Source: Tsukamurella sp. M9C
Lineage (GTDB): Bacteria; Actinomycetota; Actinomycetes; Mycobacteriales; Mycobacteriaceae
DNA length: 40,703 nucleotides
NCBI RefSeq assembly: GCF_020169415.1
Contig: NZ_JAIULG010000043.1
Span: forward strand, 1 to 40,703
Direction of reading: 5' to 3'
The notes beneath the pieces were generated by a model. The model was not told the origin of the DNA. It made no database searches and saw only the letters and a program-made list of their open reading frames with translations. This document shows positions 1 through 9,700 of this stretch, piece by piece. Numbering within the stretch: position 1 is the first letter of the stretch; the number at the start of each line of letters is the position of its first letter. The translations under genes and the position numbers were made by a program.

Positions 1-160
1 GGTCCGTCCCCCGCGCTCCGGGGGCACCCGCCCCCGCCGGGCACACGGCGCCCGGCGCTCCTGCCGCACCGACCGCTCCTGCTTCACCGTCGCTCGCCTG
101 ACCGCGCCTCCGCGCGGCGGCGCGCACGCGCCCGTTCACCCGCGATTCATCGTGTGCGAT

Positions 161-172
161 TACGTTGCCGCC
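161..172 (+). promoter_or_regulatory. -10 hexamer for leaderless phosphodiesterase mRNA
   Basis: TACGTT at 161-166 fits the actinobacterial TANNNT -10 consensus and is followed by exactly six bases before the ATG at 173. This places the predicted transcription start on the start codon. No Shine-Dalgarno sequence is visible. The preceding 160 bases are very GC-rich and hold no other gene that I can recognise. Confidence 0.5.
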
Positions 173-1177
173 ATGACCACCCGTTCCCGCATCCTGTCCC
201 GCGCCGCCGCGCTCGCGGCGGCCGTCACCGTCGCCCTCGGCGGCGGGGCGGTCGCCGCCCCCGTGTGGGCGGCCCCGTCGGGCTCCTTCGACCTGCAGTC
301 GCACCGCGGCGGGCGGGGCGAGCACACCGAGGAGTCGCTGTACGGCTTCGCGCGCTCGCTCGAACTCGGGGTGACCACGCTCGAGCTCGACGTCGTGCTC
401 ACCAAGGACGACGTGCCGCTGATCTGGCACGACCCGACGGTGCAGGCCGACAAGTGCACCGACACCGCGCCCGCGACGCCCGGGGACAAGCAGTTCCCGT
501 ACGTCGGCAAGACCATCCACGACCTCACCTACGCCCAGGTGCAGACGCTGGTGTGCGCCAAGAAGCTGGCGAAGTTCCCGACCGCGAAGGTGGTCGAGGG
601 CAACCGCATCGCGACGCTGCCGCAGCTCTTCGACCTGACGGCGCAGTACCAGGGCAACCGCGTGCGGTTCAACATCGAGACCAAGATCGAGGCCGAGGAA
701 CGATCGAAGTCCGCGGAGCCCGCCGCCTTCGTCGCGCAGATCCTCGGTGCCGCGCGCCGGGCGGGCGTGCTCGACCGGATCGCGGTCCAGAGCTTCGACT
801 GGCGTTCCCTGCCGCTGGTGCGGGCGCAGGCCCCGTCCGTGCCGCTCGTCGCGCTCTACGACGCGACGACCTGGAAGAAGGGCTCGGCGTGGCTCGGCCC
901 CGTCGACTACGAGCGGTCCGGCGGCGACGTGGTCCGGGCCGTGAAGGCGGCGGGCTTCGACGTCCTCTCCCCCGACTTCGAGCTGTCCGACGCGAAGACC
1001 GTGGCCGCCGCCCACGCCGCCGGCCTGACGGTCATCCCGTGGACCGTCAACGAGGAGAAGGACATGCGCGCGCAGGTCGCGCTCGGTGTCGACGGCATCA
1101 TCACCGACTACCCCACGCGCCTGCGCGGCGTGCTCGCTGCGGCCGGCAAGCCGCTCCCCCGGGCGTACGCGAAGTAG
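173..1177 (+). CDS. Secreted glycerophosphodiester phosphodiesterase
   Basis: Hydrolyses glycerophosphodiesters to glycerol-3-phosphate plus an alcohol, outside the cytoplasmic membrane. The protein of about 334 residues opens with an arginine-containing N-terminus, a hydrophobic run rich in Ala/Val and a likely cleavage near VWAA/PSG, i.e. a signal peptide. The GDPD domain fills the rest: SHRGG supplies the first catalytic His, ELDV the metal-binding Glu/Asp, and IWHDP the second catalytic His. Near the C-terminus PWTVNEE and GVDGIITDYP are typical of the family. An upstream in-frame GTG at 152 is possible, but the TACGTT hexamer six bases before the ATG at 173 and the signal peptide favour 173. 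It is convergent with the next gene, with only 13 bases between them. Confidence 0.9.
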   Translation: MTTRSRILSRAAALAAAVTVALGGGAVAAPVWAAPSGSFDLQSHRGGRGEHTEESLYGFARSLELGVTTLELDVVLTKDDVPLIWHDPTVQADKCTDTAPATPGDKQFPYVGKTIHDLTYAQVQTLVCAKKLAKFPTAKVVEGNRIATLPQLFDLTAQYQGNRVRFNIETKIEAEERSKSAEPAAFVAQILGAARRAGVLDRIAVQSFDWRSLPLVRAQAPSVPLVALYDATTWKKGSAWLGPVDYERSGGDVVRAVKAAGFDVLSPDFELSDAKTVAAAHAAGLTVIPWTVNEEKDMRAQVALGVDGIITDYPTRLRGVLAAAGKPLPRAYAK

Positions 1178-1190
1178 ACGCGGCCGAGGG

Positions 1191-2036
1191 TCACGCCTGC
1201 GGCGACGTGGTCGGCGCGCCGAGGAAGACGGCGAGTTCGGCGGCGACGGCGTCCGGGCGGTCCATCATCGCGAGTACGTAGGAGTCCGGCAGCTCGACGA
1301 GCCGACCGCGCGGGAGCAGGTCGGCCAGCCGGCGGCCGTGCTCGCGCGGCATGACGATGCCGTCGGCGATCCAGAGGACGAGGGCGTCCCCGGTGAATCC
1401 GTGCAGCGCCTCGGTCTGCCGCGTCAGGACGGCGCGATCGAACGGCGCGCGGGCGTGTTTGAGCAGGTCGCGGCGGATCAGCGGGTCCTCGATCGCGGGC
1501 CGGGTCCAGGCCCGCATGGTCGCGTCCGGGATGTCGTGCGCCATGCGCCCGAACAGGATCGGCAGGCGCCGCACGGCGCCGATCCGCATGGCGCGCAACC
1601 CGAGAGTGAGGCCGGGGAGTCGGGCGGCGACGGTGGCCGCCTTGCCGGGGAGGCCGGGCGGGAAGTTGTCGAAGGTGGTGCTCGGCAGGATCACGAGGCG
1701 CCCGATCCGCTCGTCGCGGTCGAGCGCCGTCAGGAGCAATCCGCCGCCCCAATCGCTGTGCACGAGGGTGACCCCGCGCAGGTCGAGCGCCTCGAGGAAG
1801 TCCGCGATGAGGTGTGCGATCCCCTCGTTCGACAGGTCCGCGTCGGTATTCAGCGGGATCGGATGGGCGCCGAGCGGCAGGTCGGGCAGCAGGTAGCGGT
1901 GTCCCTCGGGAAGGAGCGGCAGCACGGCGTCCCACACCGTGTGGTCCATGAGCAGGCCGTGCAGCAGGACGACCGGCGGGCCGTCGCCGAACTCCTCGTA
2001 GTGGACCCGGCCCGCGGGGACGGAGACCTCCGGCAT
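1191..2036 (-). CDS. Alpha/beta hydrolase with Asp-Trp nucleophile elbow
   Basis: Alpha/beta-fold hydrolase of about 281 residues. The oxyanion-hole segment VVLLHGLLMD lies near residue 30. The nucleophile elbow reads LVHSDWGGG, so the nucleophile position holds Asp followed by Trp, as in haloalkane dehalogenases and epoxide hydrolases, rather than the Ser of esterases. The C-terminal segment where the catalytic His is expected reads ELPDSYVLAMMDRPDAV and has no His. Substrate is unknown. In-frame starts exist at 2051, 2042 and 2036; I chose 2036 because GGAGG sits eight bases upstream. It is divergently transcribed from the TetR gene across a palindromic operator, so TetR control is likely. 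Confidence 0.8.
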   Translation of the reverse strand: MPEVSVPAGRVHYEEFGDGPPVVLLHGLLMDHTVWDAVLPLLPEGHRYLLPDLPLGAHPIPLNTDADLSNEGIAHLIADFLEALDLRGVTLVHSDWGGGLLLTALDRDERIGRLVILPSTTFDNFPPGLPGKAATVAARLPGLTLGLRAMRIGAVRRLPILFGRMAHDIPDATMRAWTRPAIEDPLIRRDLLKHARAPFDRAVLTRQTEALHGFTGDALVLWIADGIVMPREHGRRLADLLPRGRLVELPDSYVLAMMDRPDAVAAELAVFLGAPTTSPQA

Positions 2037-2059
2037 TCCCATCACCTCCATTGGAGCGA

Positions 2060-2094
2060 ACGCTCTAGAGTGGATACTCTAGAATCTAGAGCGT
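2060..2094. promoter_or_regulatory. Palindromic operator between hydrolase and TetR genes
   Basis: A perfect 10-base inverted repeat, ACGCTCTAGA at 2060-2069 and TCTAGAGCGT at 2085-2094, flanks a third CTCTAGA half-site near 2077-2083. The plus-strand hexamer TAGAAT at 2080-2085 lies inside it, seven bases before the GTG at 2093. Repressor binding here would therefore cover the TetR gene's own -10 and the divergent hydrolase promoter. That TetR is the binder is inference. Confidence 0.6.
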
Positions 2095-2692
2095 GATGGT
2101 CGACCGGTCAATGCCCACCCGCGAGCGCCTCGTCGTCGCGATGGGCGAACTCCTGCGCCGCCAGGGCTACGGCGCGACCACCGTCAAGCAGCTGACCGAG
2201 GCCGCCGGCGCCACGATGGGCTCCCTCTACCATCACTTCCCGGGCGGAAAGCCCGAGGTCGCCGCGGCTGCGCTGCGCTCCTCCGGCGCGGCGTACATGG
2301 CCCTCCTACCCGCCCTGCTCGACGGTGCGCCCGACCTCGAGGACGCGATCCCGGGCGCGTTCGCGCTGGCCGCCGAGCACATCGCGGAGGCGGGCTGGAT
2401 CACGATGTGCCCCGTGGGCACCGTCGCGGGCGAGGTCGCCGACTCCGAGCCCGAGGTCGCCGCCGCGGCGGCGGAGGTCTTCGCCGACTGGATCAGTGGC
2501 GGTACCGCGTACTTCGTGGCGCGCGGGCTCGACGACGTGGCGGCGCGCGAGTTGACGCTGGCGGTGCTGAGCTCGCTGGAGGGCGGGTTCATCCTCGCCC
2601 GGTCGCTGCGCAGTGCAGCTCCCCTGCTGGCGGCGGGTTCCGCACTGCGCGAGCACGTTCGGCGCATCGTCGTCGCCCCCGGAGCAGGCTAG
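2093..2692 (+). CDS. TetR/AcrR-family regulator, LmrA/YxaF-like
   Basis: Transcriptional repressor of 199 residues. The N-terminal helix-turn-helix (about residues 8-55) includes GYGATTVKQLTEAAG and the recognition helix GSLYHHFPGGK. That last motif, followed by a run resembling EVAAAAL, is typical of the LmrA/YxaF branch, which often controls efflux or detoxification genes. The C-terminal ligand-binding region is alpha-helical and Ala-rich. In-frame starts are GTG 2093, ATG 2096 and ATG 2111; the TAGAAT hexamer seven bases before 2093 and absence of a ribosome-binding site suggest a leaderless GTG start. It likely represses itself and the divergent hydrolase gene. Confidence 0.85.
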   Translation: MMVDRSMPTRERLVVAMGELLRRQGYGATTVKQLTEAAGATMGSLYHHFPGGKPEVAAAALRSSGAAYMALLPALLDGAPDLEDAIPGAFALAAEHIAEAGWITMCPVGTVAGEVADSEPEVAAAAAEVFADWISGGTAYFVARGLDDVAARELTLAVLSSLEGGFILARSLRSAAPLLAAGSALREHVRRIVVAPGAG

Positions 2693-2736
2693 CCGGCCCG
2701 AATCGGGTGCGGATGCCGCCGCGCACCCCGTGCGCC

Positions 2737-2766
2737 CGAGCGCACCCGGCGTAACGGGTGCGCTCG
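2737..2766. terminator. Bidirectional hairpin terminator
   Basis: A perfect 12-base-pair stem, CGAGCGCACCCG at 2737-2748 and CGGGTGCGCTCG at 2755-2766, with loop GCGTAA. It lies between the converging TetR and protease genes. There is no T-run, as is usual in high-GC actinobacteria. Confidence 0.7.
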
Positions 2767-2809
2767 CGCATGTCGGGTGCGGACGGGTTCCCGCCCCCGT
2801 GCGCCCGGG

Positions 2810-4141
2810 TCAGCCCAGCCAGTTCCGGACCGGCGCGGGCACGCCCCGTCGGCCGCGGTGCGGACCGAGGACCGCGCCGCCGAAGGGCTGCGAGAGCAGA
2901 TCCCGCGCGACGCGGTTCACGTCCGCTGCCGAGACCTTGTCGATCGTCGCGAGCGTGCGGGTGATGGTGCGCTGGTTCTGGTAGTTGATCTCGCTGCGGC
3001 CGATGCGGTGCATGCGGGACTGCGCGTCCTCCAGGCCCAGCACCAGCCCGCCGCGGAGCGAGCCCTTGGCGCGAGCCAGTTCCTCGTCGGTGAGGCCGTC
3101 GTCGCGGACGTCCTCGAGGACCTTCCGCGCGACCGTCGTCACCTCACCCAGACGGTCCGGGGAGCACCCGGCGTACACCGAGAACAGCCCCGTGTCGGCG
3201 TAGGTGTCGACGGCCGAATAGACCGTGTACGCGAGGCCGCGCTGCTCCCGGATCTCCTGGAACAGGCGCGAACTCAGACCCCCGCCGATCGCGGTGTTGA
3301 GCACGGACAGCGCCCATCGGTCCGGGTGGAACCGGCCGTACGCGCGGGTGCCCGCGACGAGGTGCGACTGCTCCCCGTCCCGGTTCACGACCTCGAGCGT
3401 CGGTGCACCCGGTCGGCGCCGGGCGCCTGTGCGGATCGGCGCGGAATCGGCGGCACCGTCGAGCCGGCCCGCGAAGGCCTTGCGCGCCAGCTTGACCACC
3501 TGCGCGTGCGTGACATTGCCGGCGACGGCCAGGACCATCTTCTCCGGCGTATAGCGACGGCGATGGAAGCCCCGCAAGCGAGCGGCGGTCATCGCGGACA
3601 CCGATTCCTCGGTCCCCAGCACGGGCCGCGCCAGCGGGTGATCGCCCAACAGGGCCGCGGTGGCGGCCTCGTTGACCAGGTCCTCCGGATCGTCGTCGCG
3701 CATGGCGAGTTCCTCGAGCACGACCTCGCGCTCCACGTCCACGTCGGCGGGGCGGCACAGGCCGCCGAGGACCACGTCGGTCACCACGTCGACCGCGAGC
3801 TCGAGGTCGACGTCGAGCACGTGCGCGTAGTAGCAGGTGTGCTCCTTGCTGGTGAAGGCGTTGATCTCGCCGCCGACGGCGTCCACCTCGGCGGCGAGGG
3901 ACGCCGCGTCGCGATGCGGCGTCGCCTTGAACAGCAGGTGCTCCAGGAAGTGCGCGGACCCGGCCGAAGTCGGGTGCTCGTCGCGCGATCCGACCGCGAC
4001 CCACAGGCCCACGGCGGCGGACCGGGAACCGGGCACCGTCTCCGTGACCACCCGCAGGCCGCCGGGCAGGACGCTACGACGAACGGGGGCACCCGATCCG
4101 GATACCCCCGTCCGCGCAGCCCGTGATGTCAGGCTGCTCAG
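2810..4141 (-). CDS. pepR: M16-family zinc metalloprotease, PepR-like
   Basis: M16 (pitrilysin/processing-protease) peptidase. The inverted zinc motif HFLEH lies near residue 68 of the long form, with the third-ligand region around REVVLEELAMRDDDPED. GGGLSSRLFQEIREQRGLAY in the second half is the M16 C-terminal signature. It matches mycobacterial PepR, which also follows PNPase. The first ATG/GTG/TTG in frame is GTG at 4051, but that would cut through the conserved LPGGLRVVTE strand. The frame stays open to the PNPase stop, and the only NTG codons there are CTG at 4141 and 4132. CTG 4141 has GAGGAG six bases upstream, so I placed the start there, giving about 443 residues. This start is inferred; the short form ends at 4051. 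Confidence 0.85.
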   Translation of the reverse strand: MSSLTSRAARTGVSGSGAPVRRSVLPGGLRVVTETVPGSRSAAVGLWVAVGSRDEHPTSAGSAHFLEHLLFKATPHRDAASLAAEVDAVGGEINAFTSKEHTCYYAHVLDVDLELAVDVVTDVVLGGLCRPADVDVEREVVLEELAMRDDDPEDLVNEAATAALLGDHPLARPVLGTEESVSAMTAARLRGFHRRRYTPEKMVLAVAGNVTHAQVVKLARKAFAGRLDGAADSAPIRTGARRRPGAPTLEVVNRDGEQSHLVAGTRAYGRFHPDRWALSVLNTAIGGGLSSRLFQEIREQRGLAYTVYSAVDTYADTGLFSVYAGCSPDRLGEVTTVARKVLEDVRDDGLTDEELARAKGSLRGGLVLGLEDAQSRMHRIGRSEINYQNQRTITRTLATIDKVSAADVNRVARDLLSQPFGGAVLGPHRGRRGVPAPVRNWLG

Positions 4142-4144
4142 TTC

Positions 4145-6385
4145 CTACTCCTCGCCCGCAGGAGCGGCCTCGGCGGCCTTCTCCTCCACGACGGGGATCA
4201 GGCTGATCTTGCCGCGCTCGTCGATGTCGGCGATCTCGACCTGCAGCTTGCTGCCGACGTTGACCACGTCCTCGACCTTGTTCACGCGCTTGCCGCTGCC
4301 CAGCTTGCTGATGTGCACCAGGCCGTCGCGGCCGGGGACCAGCGAGACGAAGGCGCCGAACGCCGTGGTCTTGACCACGGTGCCCAGGAAGCGCTCGCCC
4401 ACCTTCGGCAGCTGCGGGTTGGCGATGGCGTTGATCCGGTCGATCGCCGCCTGGGCCGACGGGCCGTCGGCCGCACCGACGAACACGGTGCCGTCGTCCT
4501 CGATCGAGATGTTGGCGCCGGTCTCCTCGGTGATGGAGTTGATCGTCTTGCCCTTGGGTCCGATGACCTCGCCGATCTTGTCGATCGGCACCTTGATCGT
4601 GGTGATCCGCGGGGCGTACACGCTCATCTCGTCGGGCGCGTCGATCGCCTCGGCCATGACCTCGAGGATCGTGGTGCGGGCGTCCTTCGCCTGGGCCAGC
4701 GCGCCGGCCAGGACCTGCGACGGGATGCCGTCCAGCTTGGTGTCCAGCTGCAGGGCGGTGACGAAGTCGGACGTACCGGCGACCTTGAAGTCCATGTCGC
4801 CGAAGGCGTCCTCGGCACCGAGGATGTCGGTCAGGGCCACGTAGCGGGCCTGACCGTCGACCTCGTCGGACACCAGGCCCATGGCGATGCCCGCGACGGG
4901 CGCCTTGAGCGGCACGCCGGCGTTGAGCAGCGACATCGTCGAGGCGCAGACCGAGCCCATCGACGTGGAACCGTTGGAGCTGAGGGCCTCCGAGACCTGA
5001 CGGATGGCGTAGGGGAACTCCTCCACCGAGGGCAGCACCGGCACGAGGGCACGCTCGGCGAGCGCGCCGTGGCCGATTTCGCGGCGCTTCGGCGAGCCGA
5101 CACGGCCGGTCTCACCGGTCGAGTACGGCGGGAAGTTGTAGTGGTGCATGTAGCGCTTCGACTTCTCGGGTCCGAGCGAGTCGATCTGCTGCGCCATCTT
5201 CACCATGTCCAGCGTGGTGACGCCCAGGATCTGGGTCTCGCCGCGCTCGAACAGGGCGCTGCCGTGGGCGCGCGGGATCACGGCGATCTCGGCGCTCAGC
5301 GAACGGATGTCGGTGATGCCACGACCGTCGATGCGGAAGTGGTCGGTGAGGATGCGCTGGCGCACCAGCTTCTTGGTCAGCGAGCGGAACGCCGCGCCGA
5401 TCTCACCCTCCCGGCCCTCGAACTGCGGGCCGACGGCCTCAAGCACCTCGGCCTTGACGACGTCGGTGGCGTTGTCACGCTCCTGCTTGCCGGCGATCGA
5501 CAGCGCGTCGTTGAGCTTCGCGGCGCCCGCGGCCTCGACGGCGGCGAAGACGTCGTCCTGGTACGGCGGGAACAGCGGGAACTCGCCGGTGGGCTTCGAC
5601 GCCCCGGCGGCCAGCTGCTTCTGCGCCTCGCAGAGCACGGCGATGAAGGGCTTGGCGGCCTCGAGGCCCTCGGCCACGACGGTCTCGGTGGGCGCGGTGG
5701 CGCCGCCCGCGATGAGGTCGATGACGTTCTCGGTGGCCTCGGCCTCGACCATCATGATCGCGACGTCGGCATCCTTACCGGAGCCCGAGACGATGCGGCC
5801 CGCGACGACCATGTCGAAGACGGCGCCCTCGAGCTGCTCGACGGTCGGGAAGGCGACCCACTGGCCGTCGATGAGCGCGACGCGCACGCCGCCGACGGGG
5901 CCGGAGAAGGGCAGGCCCGCGATCTGGGTCGACGCCGAAGCGGCGTTGATCGCGACCACGTCGTACAGATCCTTGGGATCGAGCGACATGACGGTCACGA
6001 CGACCTGGATCTCGTTGCGGAGGCCGGCGACGAAGGACGGGCGCAGCGGCCGGTCGATCAGGCGGCAGGCCAGGATCGCGTCGGTCGACGGGCGACCCTC
6101 GCGACGGAAGAACGAGCCGGGGATGCGACCCGCGGCGTACATGCGCTCCTCGACGTCGATCGTCAGCGGGAAGAAGTCGAAGTGCTCCTTCGGCTGCTTG
6201 CTGTGCGACGTGGCCGAGAGCAGCATCGTCTCGTCGTCGAGGTACGCGGCCACGGAGCCCGCGGCCTGCTGGGCGAACCGGCCGGTCTCGAACCGGATGG
6301 TGCGCGTGCCGAAGGAACCGTTGTCGATGACGGCGACCGCTTCGGTGATGTCGTCGTCGTACTCGACCTGAGTGTTGTCTGTCAT
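4145..6385 (-). CDS. pnp: Polyribonucleotide nucleotidyltransferase (PNPase)
   Basis: Phosphorolytic 3'-5' exoribonuclease of RNA turnover, also called GpsI in mycobacteria; about 746 residues. Order: first RNase PH domain with RRPLRPSF-like segments ([16 protein letters not shown]), an alpha-helical linker, second RNase PH domain ([13 protein letters not shown], then [23 protein letters not shown]), KH domain with the GPKGKTIN loop, and an S1 domain ([26 protein letters not shown]). The acidic tail ends AAPAGEE. I chose the ATG at 6385 (MTDNTQVEY) because homologues begin near here; the open frame runs further upstream to 6544 without family similarity. The stop codon is three bases from the proposed CTG of the protease, indicating an operon. 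Confidence 0.95.
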   Translation of the reverse strand: MTDNTQVEYDDDITEAVAVIDNGSFGTRTIRFETGRFAQQAAGSVAAYLDDETMLLSATSHSKQPKEHFDFFPLTIDVEERMYAAGRIPGSFFRREGRPSTDAILACRLIDRPLRPSFVAGLRNEIQVVVTVMSLDPKDLYDVVAINAASASTQIAGLPFSGPVGGVRVALIDGQWVAFPTVEQLEGAVFDMVVAGRIVSGSGKDADVAIMMVEAEATENVIDLIAGGATAPTETVVAEGLEAAKPFIAVLCEAQKQLAAGASKPTGEFPLFPPYQDDVFAAVEAAGAAKLNDALSIAGKQERDNATDVVKAEVLEAVGPQFEGREGEIGAAFRSLTKKLVRQRILTDHFRIDGRGITDIRSLSAEIAVIPRAHGSALFERGETQILGVTTLDMVKMAQQIDSLGPEKSKRYMHHYNFPPYSTGETGRVGSPKRREIGHGALAERALVPVLPSVEEFPYAIRQVSEALSSNGSTSMGSVCASTMSLLNAGVPLKAPVAGIAMGLVSDEVDGQARYVALTDILGAEDAFGDMDFKVAGTSDFVTALQLDTKLDGIPSQVLAGALAQAKDARTTILEVMAEAIDAPDEMSVYAPRITTIKVPIDKIGEVIGPKGKTINSITEETGANISIEDDGTVFVGAADGPSAQAAIDRINAIANPQLPKVGERFLGTVVKTTAFGAFVSLVPGRDGLVHISKLGSGKRVNKVEDVVNVGSKLQVEIADIDERGKISLIPVVEEKAAEAAPAGEE

Positions 6386-6392
6386 GAAGAGT

Positions 6393-6408
6393 GAAGAAAC
6401 CTTTCTTC
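6393..6408. repeat. Small palindrome in the PNPase 5' leader
   Basis: GAAGAAA at 6393-6399 and TTTCTTC at 6402-6408 form a seven-base inverted repeat around CC, eight bases upstream of the PNPase ATG on the minus strand. In RNA it would fold right over the ribosome-binding region. PNPase expression is leader-controlled in other bacteria, so this could be regulatory, but that is inference. Confidence 0.35.
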
Positions 6409-6606
6409 GCGCGGACCGTCCCCACCTGGCGGCGCGCATGCTGCGCGCGGCCGGAGTCGTTCGACATGGCGGCGGGGCGCCGAGGGCGCGGTCATCGATC
6501 GAAGCCGCCGGACCCGCTCGTCGAGACGACGAGGTTTCCGGCAACCACTACCGAGGACCACCCCGCGGGGAGTGACACCGTGACGGCGCACCGCAGAAGT
6601 CGGGGA

Positions 6607-6655
6607 CCGGTTCTACCGGCACCGACGTCGGACGGACCTGCACCAAGGCTATCAT
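6607..6655. promoter_or_regulatory. PNPase-lysX divergent region with palindromes
   Basis: The 328-base gap between PNPase and lysX contains CCGGT-TCT-ACCGG at 6607-6619, the palindrome CCGACGTCGG at 6622-6631, and TATCAT at 6650-6655. The hexamer fits a -10 for lysX with a leader of about 50 bases. No clear -35 is seen. I see no convincing gene in the gap. Confidence 0.3.
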
Positions 6656-6713
6656 CGGGAGTCTTTTCCACGTGAGTCGCACACGCCGTGCACACCCCCC
6701 GAGGAGGATGTCC

Positions 6714-9700
6714 GTGTCGCAGAGCAGCCGGGAACGCGTGCAGGAGGCGACGGCGACGTGGCTGGCGCACATGATCACGGCCGCGGGAATCGTCTCCCTG
6801 CTCAGCGTGGTCATCCGCAGCGACCGGATCCTGCCCCTGGTGGCGGACCTCCTCGGCATCGTCGGCATCCCCTCGCACCCGAGCCTGCTGCTCGTCGCGG
6901 CGCTCACCGTGCTCCTGGGCGCGCTCCGCCGGCGCCTGCGCGCCGCGCACACGGTCGCCGTCATCATGATGTCGCTGCAGGTGCTGGTGAACATCGCGAC
7001 GCTGGTGATCGTCGCGACCGACCAGCTCGACCCCGACGAGACGCGGCACCTCCCGCCCTTCATCGAGGCGTACGTGTCCGTGCGCTTCTCCCTGCCGGGC
7101 GCCGCGCTCACCGCGGCCATCAGCGCCGTCTGCCTCGCGCTGGTCATCGCCGCCCGCCCGCAGTACCCCGCGAAGCTCGCACGGGGTTCGCGCCGCGCCG
7201 CGTTCGGCGTCCTGGTCGGCGGCTTCGTCGGCGTCTACCTCGTGGTCGTCGCGCTCGCGTTCACTTTCCCGGGCCGAGGGTCGAATCGCCTCAACGGCAC
7301 CGTCGAGATCCTCGTGTGGTCGCTCCGGTCCACGTTCGGCGTGGCGGTTCCGCGACGGATCGACGTCGCGCTCAACGGGCACTCCGGTCCGATGTGGCTC
7401 TACTCGCTGGCCGGCGTCCTGTCCGCGTCGGTGCTGATCCTCGCCCTCATGGCCTTCTGGCGGGCCGGGCGCGGCGACGAGCTGATGACCGAGCCCGAGG
7501 AACTCGAGGTGCGGCGGCTCCTGCTCGAGTACGGCGAGGACGACTCCCTGGGCTACTTCGCCACCCGGCGCGACAAGGCGGTGATCGCCTCCCCCGACCG
7601 GCGGGCCGTGGTGACCTGCCGCGCCGTCGGGCCCGTGTCGATGGCGAGCGCCGATCCGATCGGCCACCGCGACTCGTGGCCCGCCGCGGTCGCGGCGTGG
7701 ATCGAGGACTGCCGCTCGCACAGCCTCTACCCCGCCGTGCTGGCGGCGAGCGCCGACGGCGCCACCGTCTACGAGGACGCCGGGCTGCGCACCCTGACCA
7801 TCGGCGACGAGGCGATCATCCACGTCGACGCCTTCACCCTTAAGGGCCGGGACATGCGCGCGGTCCGCCAGGCCGTGACCCGCGTCGCCGGCGCGGGCTA
7901 CACCCTCAAGGTCCGTCGGCACGGCGACCTGTCCGCCGCGGAGCTGGCCGAGGTGGCCGCGCTCGCCGAGCAGTGGCGCGGCGAGGAGACCGAGCGCGGA
8001 TTCTCGATGGCCCTCAACCGGATCGGCGACCCCGTCGACGGCCGCTGCGTGCTCGTCTCCGCCCACAGCGCCGACGGGGTGGTGCGGGGCCTGCTCAGCT
8101 TCGTGCCGTGGGGCACGCGCGGCCTCTCCCTGGACCTGATGCGGCGCGACCGCGACGCCGAGAACGGCCTCAACGAGTTCATGGTCGCCAAGCTCATCGA
8201 GCACTGCGGCGAGATCGGGATCCGGCGGATCTCCCTGAACTTCGCGGTCTTCCGGTCCGTCTTCTCCGAGGCGGACCGCGTCGGAGCGGGGCCCGTCACC
8301 CGGATGGTCGACTCCGTGCTGAGCTTCGCGTCGAAGTTCTACCAGCTCGAATCCCTGTACCGCTCCAACGACAAGTACCGCCCGGACTGGGTGCCGCGGA
8401 TCCTCTGCTACGACCCCTCGCTCAGCGCGGTTCGCGCCGGTATCGCCGTCGGCACCGCCGAGGGCTTCCTGCCGCAGATCGGCCCGAAGTTCCTGGCGGG
8501 ACCGTCGATCCCGGACGAGTTCCCGCGCGACACCGAGTTCGTCGACCGGCTGCTCGCCGAGGAGGAGCGCCTCCTTCGTCGGGAGGCTCCGCCCGTCCGG
8601 CTCTCCGAGCAGCAGCGGGTGCGCCGGCGCAAGCTCCGCGCCCTGGAGGACGCCGGGATGCCCGGCTATCCCCCGTCGGTGCCCCGCACCACCTCGCTCG
8701 CGGCGGTCCGGGAGCAGGCGTCCGGCCTCGCGCCCGACGGTGCCGCCGGCACCGTCGTCTCGGTGACCGGGCGGGTGCGGGCGGTACGCGACTACGGCGG
8801 CGTCACCTTCGTCGACCTGCACGAGGACGGCGCCCACCTGCAGGTGATCGCCGAGCGCACCCGAACCCCGGACGACGCTCGGGCGCTGTGGCGCACGGCG
8901 ATCGACATGGGCGACCTGGTGTCGGTGACCGGCGAGGTGATCCGCTCCCGCACCGGCGAGCCGTCCGTCCTGCTGGCGTCGTGGGCGATGGCCGGCAAGT
9001 GCCTCTCCCCCGTCCCCAAGACGCGCGCACGGCTCGGCGACGAGACCCGGGCGCGGAACCGCCCGCTGGAGCTCATCACCGACGACGGCGCCGTCGACCT
9101 GCTGTACCGGCGCTCGCGCGCGGTCGCCGCGATGCGCGCCGTGTTCATGGGCCGCGATTTCACCGAGGTCGAGACGCCGATGCTGCAGTCGGTGCACGGC
9201 GGCGCCGCGGCCCGCCCCTTCACCACGCACATCAACGCCTACGACATGGGGCTCTACCTGCGGATCGCGCCGGAGCTCTACCTCAAGCGCCTGGCCGTGG
9301 GCGGCATGGGCCGGATCTTCGAGCTGAACCGGAACTTCCGCAACGAGGGCGCCGACGCCACGCACAACCCGGAGTTCACCGCGCTCGAGGCCTACGAGGC
9401 GTATGGCGACTACACGACGATGCGGACGCTCACGCGCGAGGTGATCCTGGCCGCTGCCGTGGCGGTCAACGGGCGACCGGTCGCCGTGCGGCCCGACGGT
9501 GCCGGGGGCACGCGCGAGGTGGACCTCACGGCGGAATGGCCCGTCATCACGGTGCATTCCGCGGTCTCGACGGCCGCGGGCGTCGACCTGACGTCGGCGT
9601 CGACGCTCGAGGAGGTGTCCGCGGTGTGCGCGCGGCACCACGTGGCGGTGCCGCGCGGCGCGACCGCAGGCAAACTCGTGATGGAGCTGTACGAGGCGCT

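Noticed and set aside
4313-6394. 693-codon open frame antisense to PNPase
   Set aside because: Same cause; no recognisable domain and fully inside a well-supported gene.
6391-6675. 94-codon frame in the PNPase-lysX gap
   Set aside because: No family similarity, no ribosome-binding site and composition like non-coding flanks.
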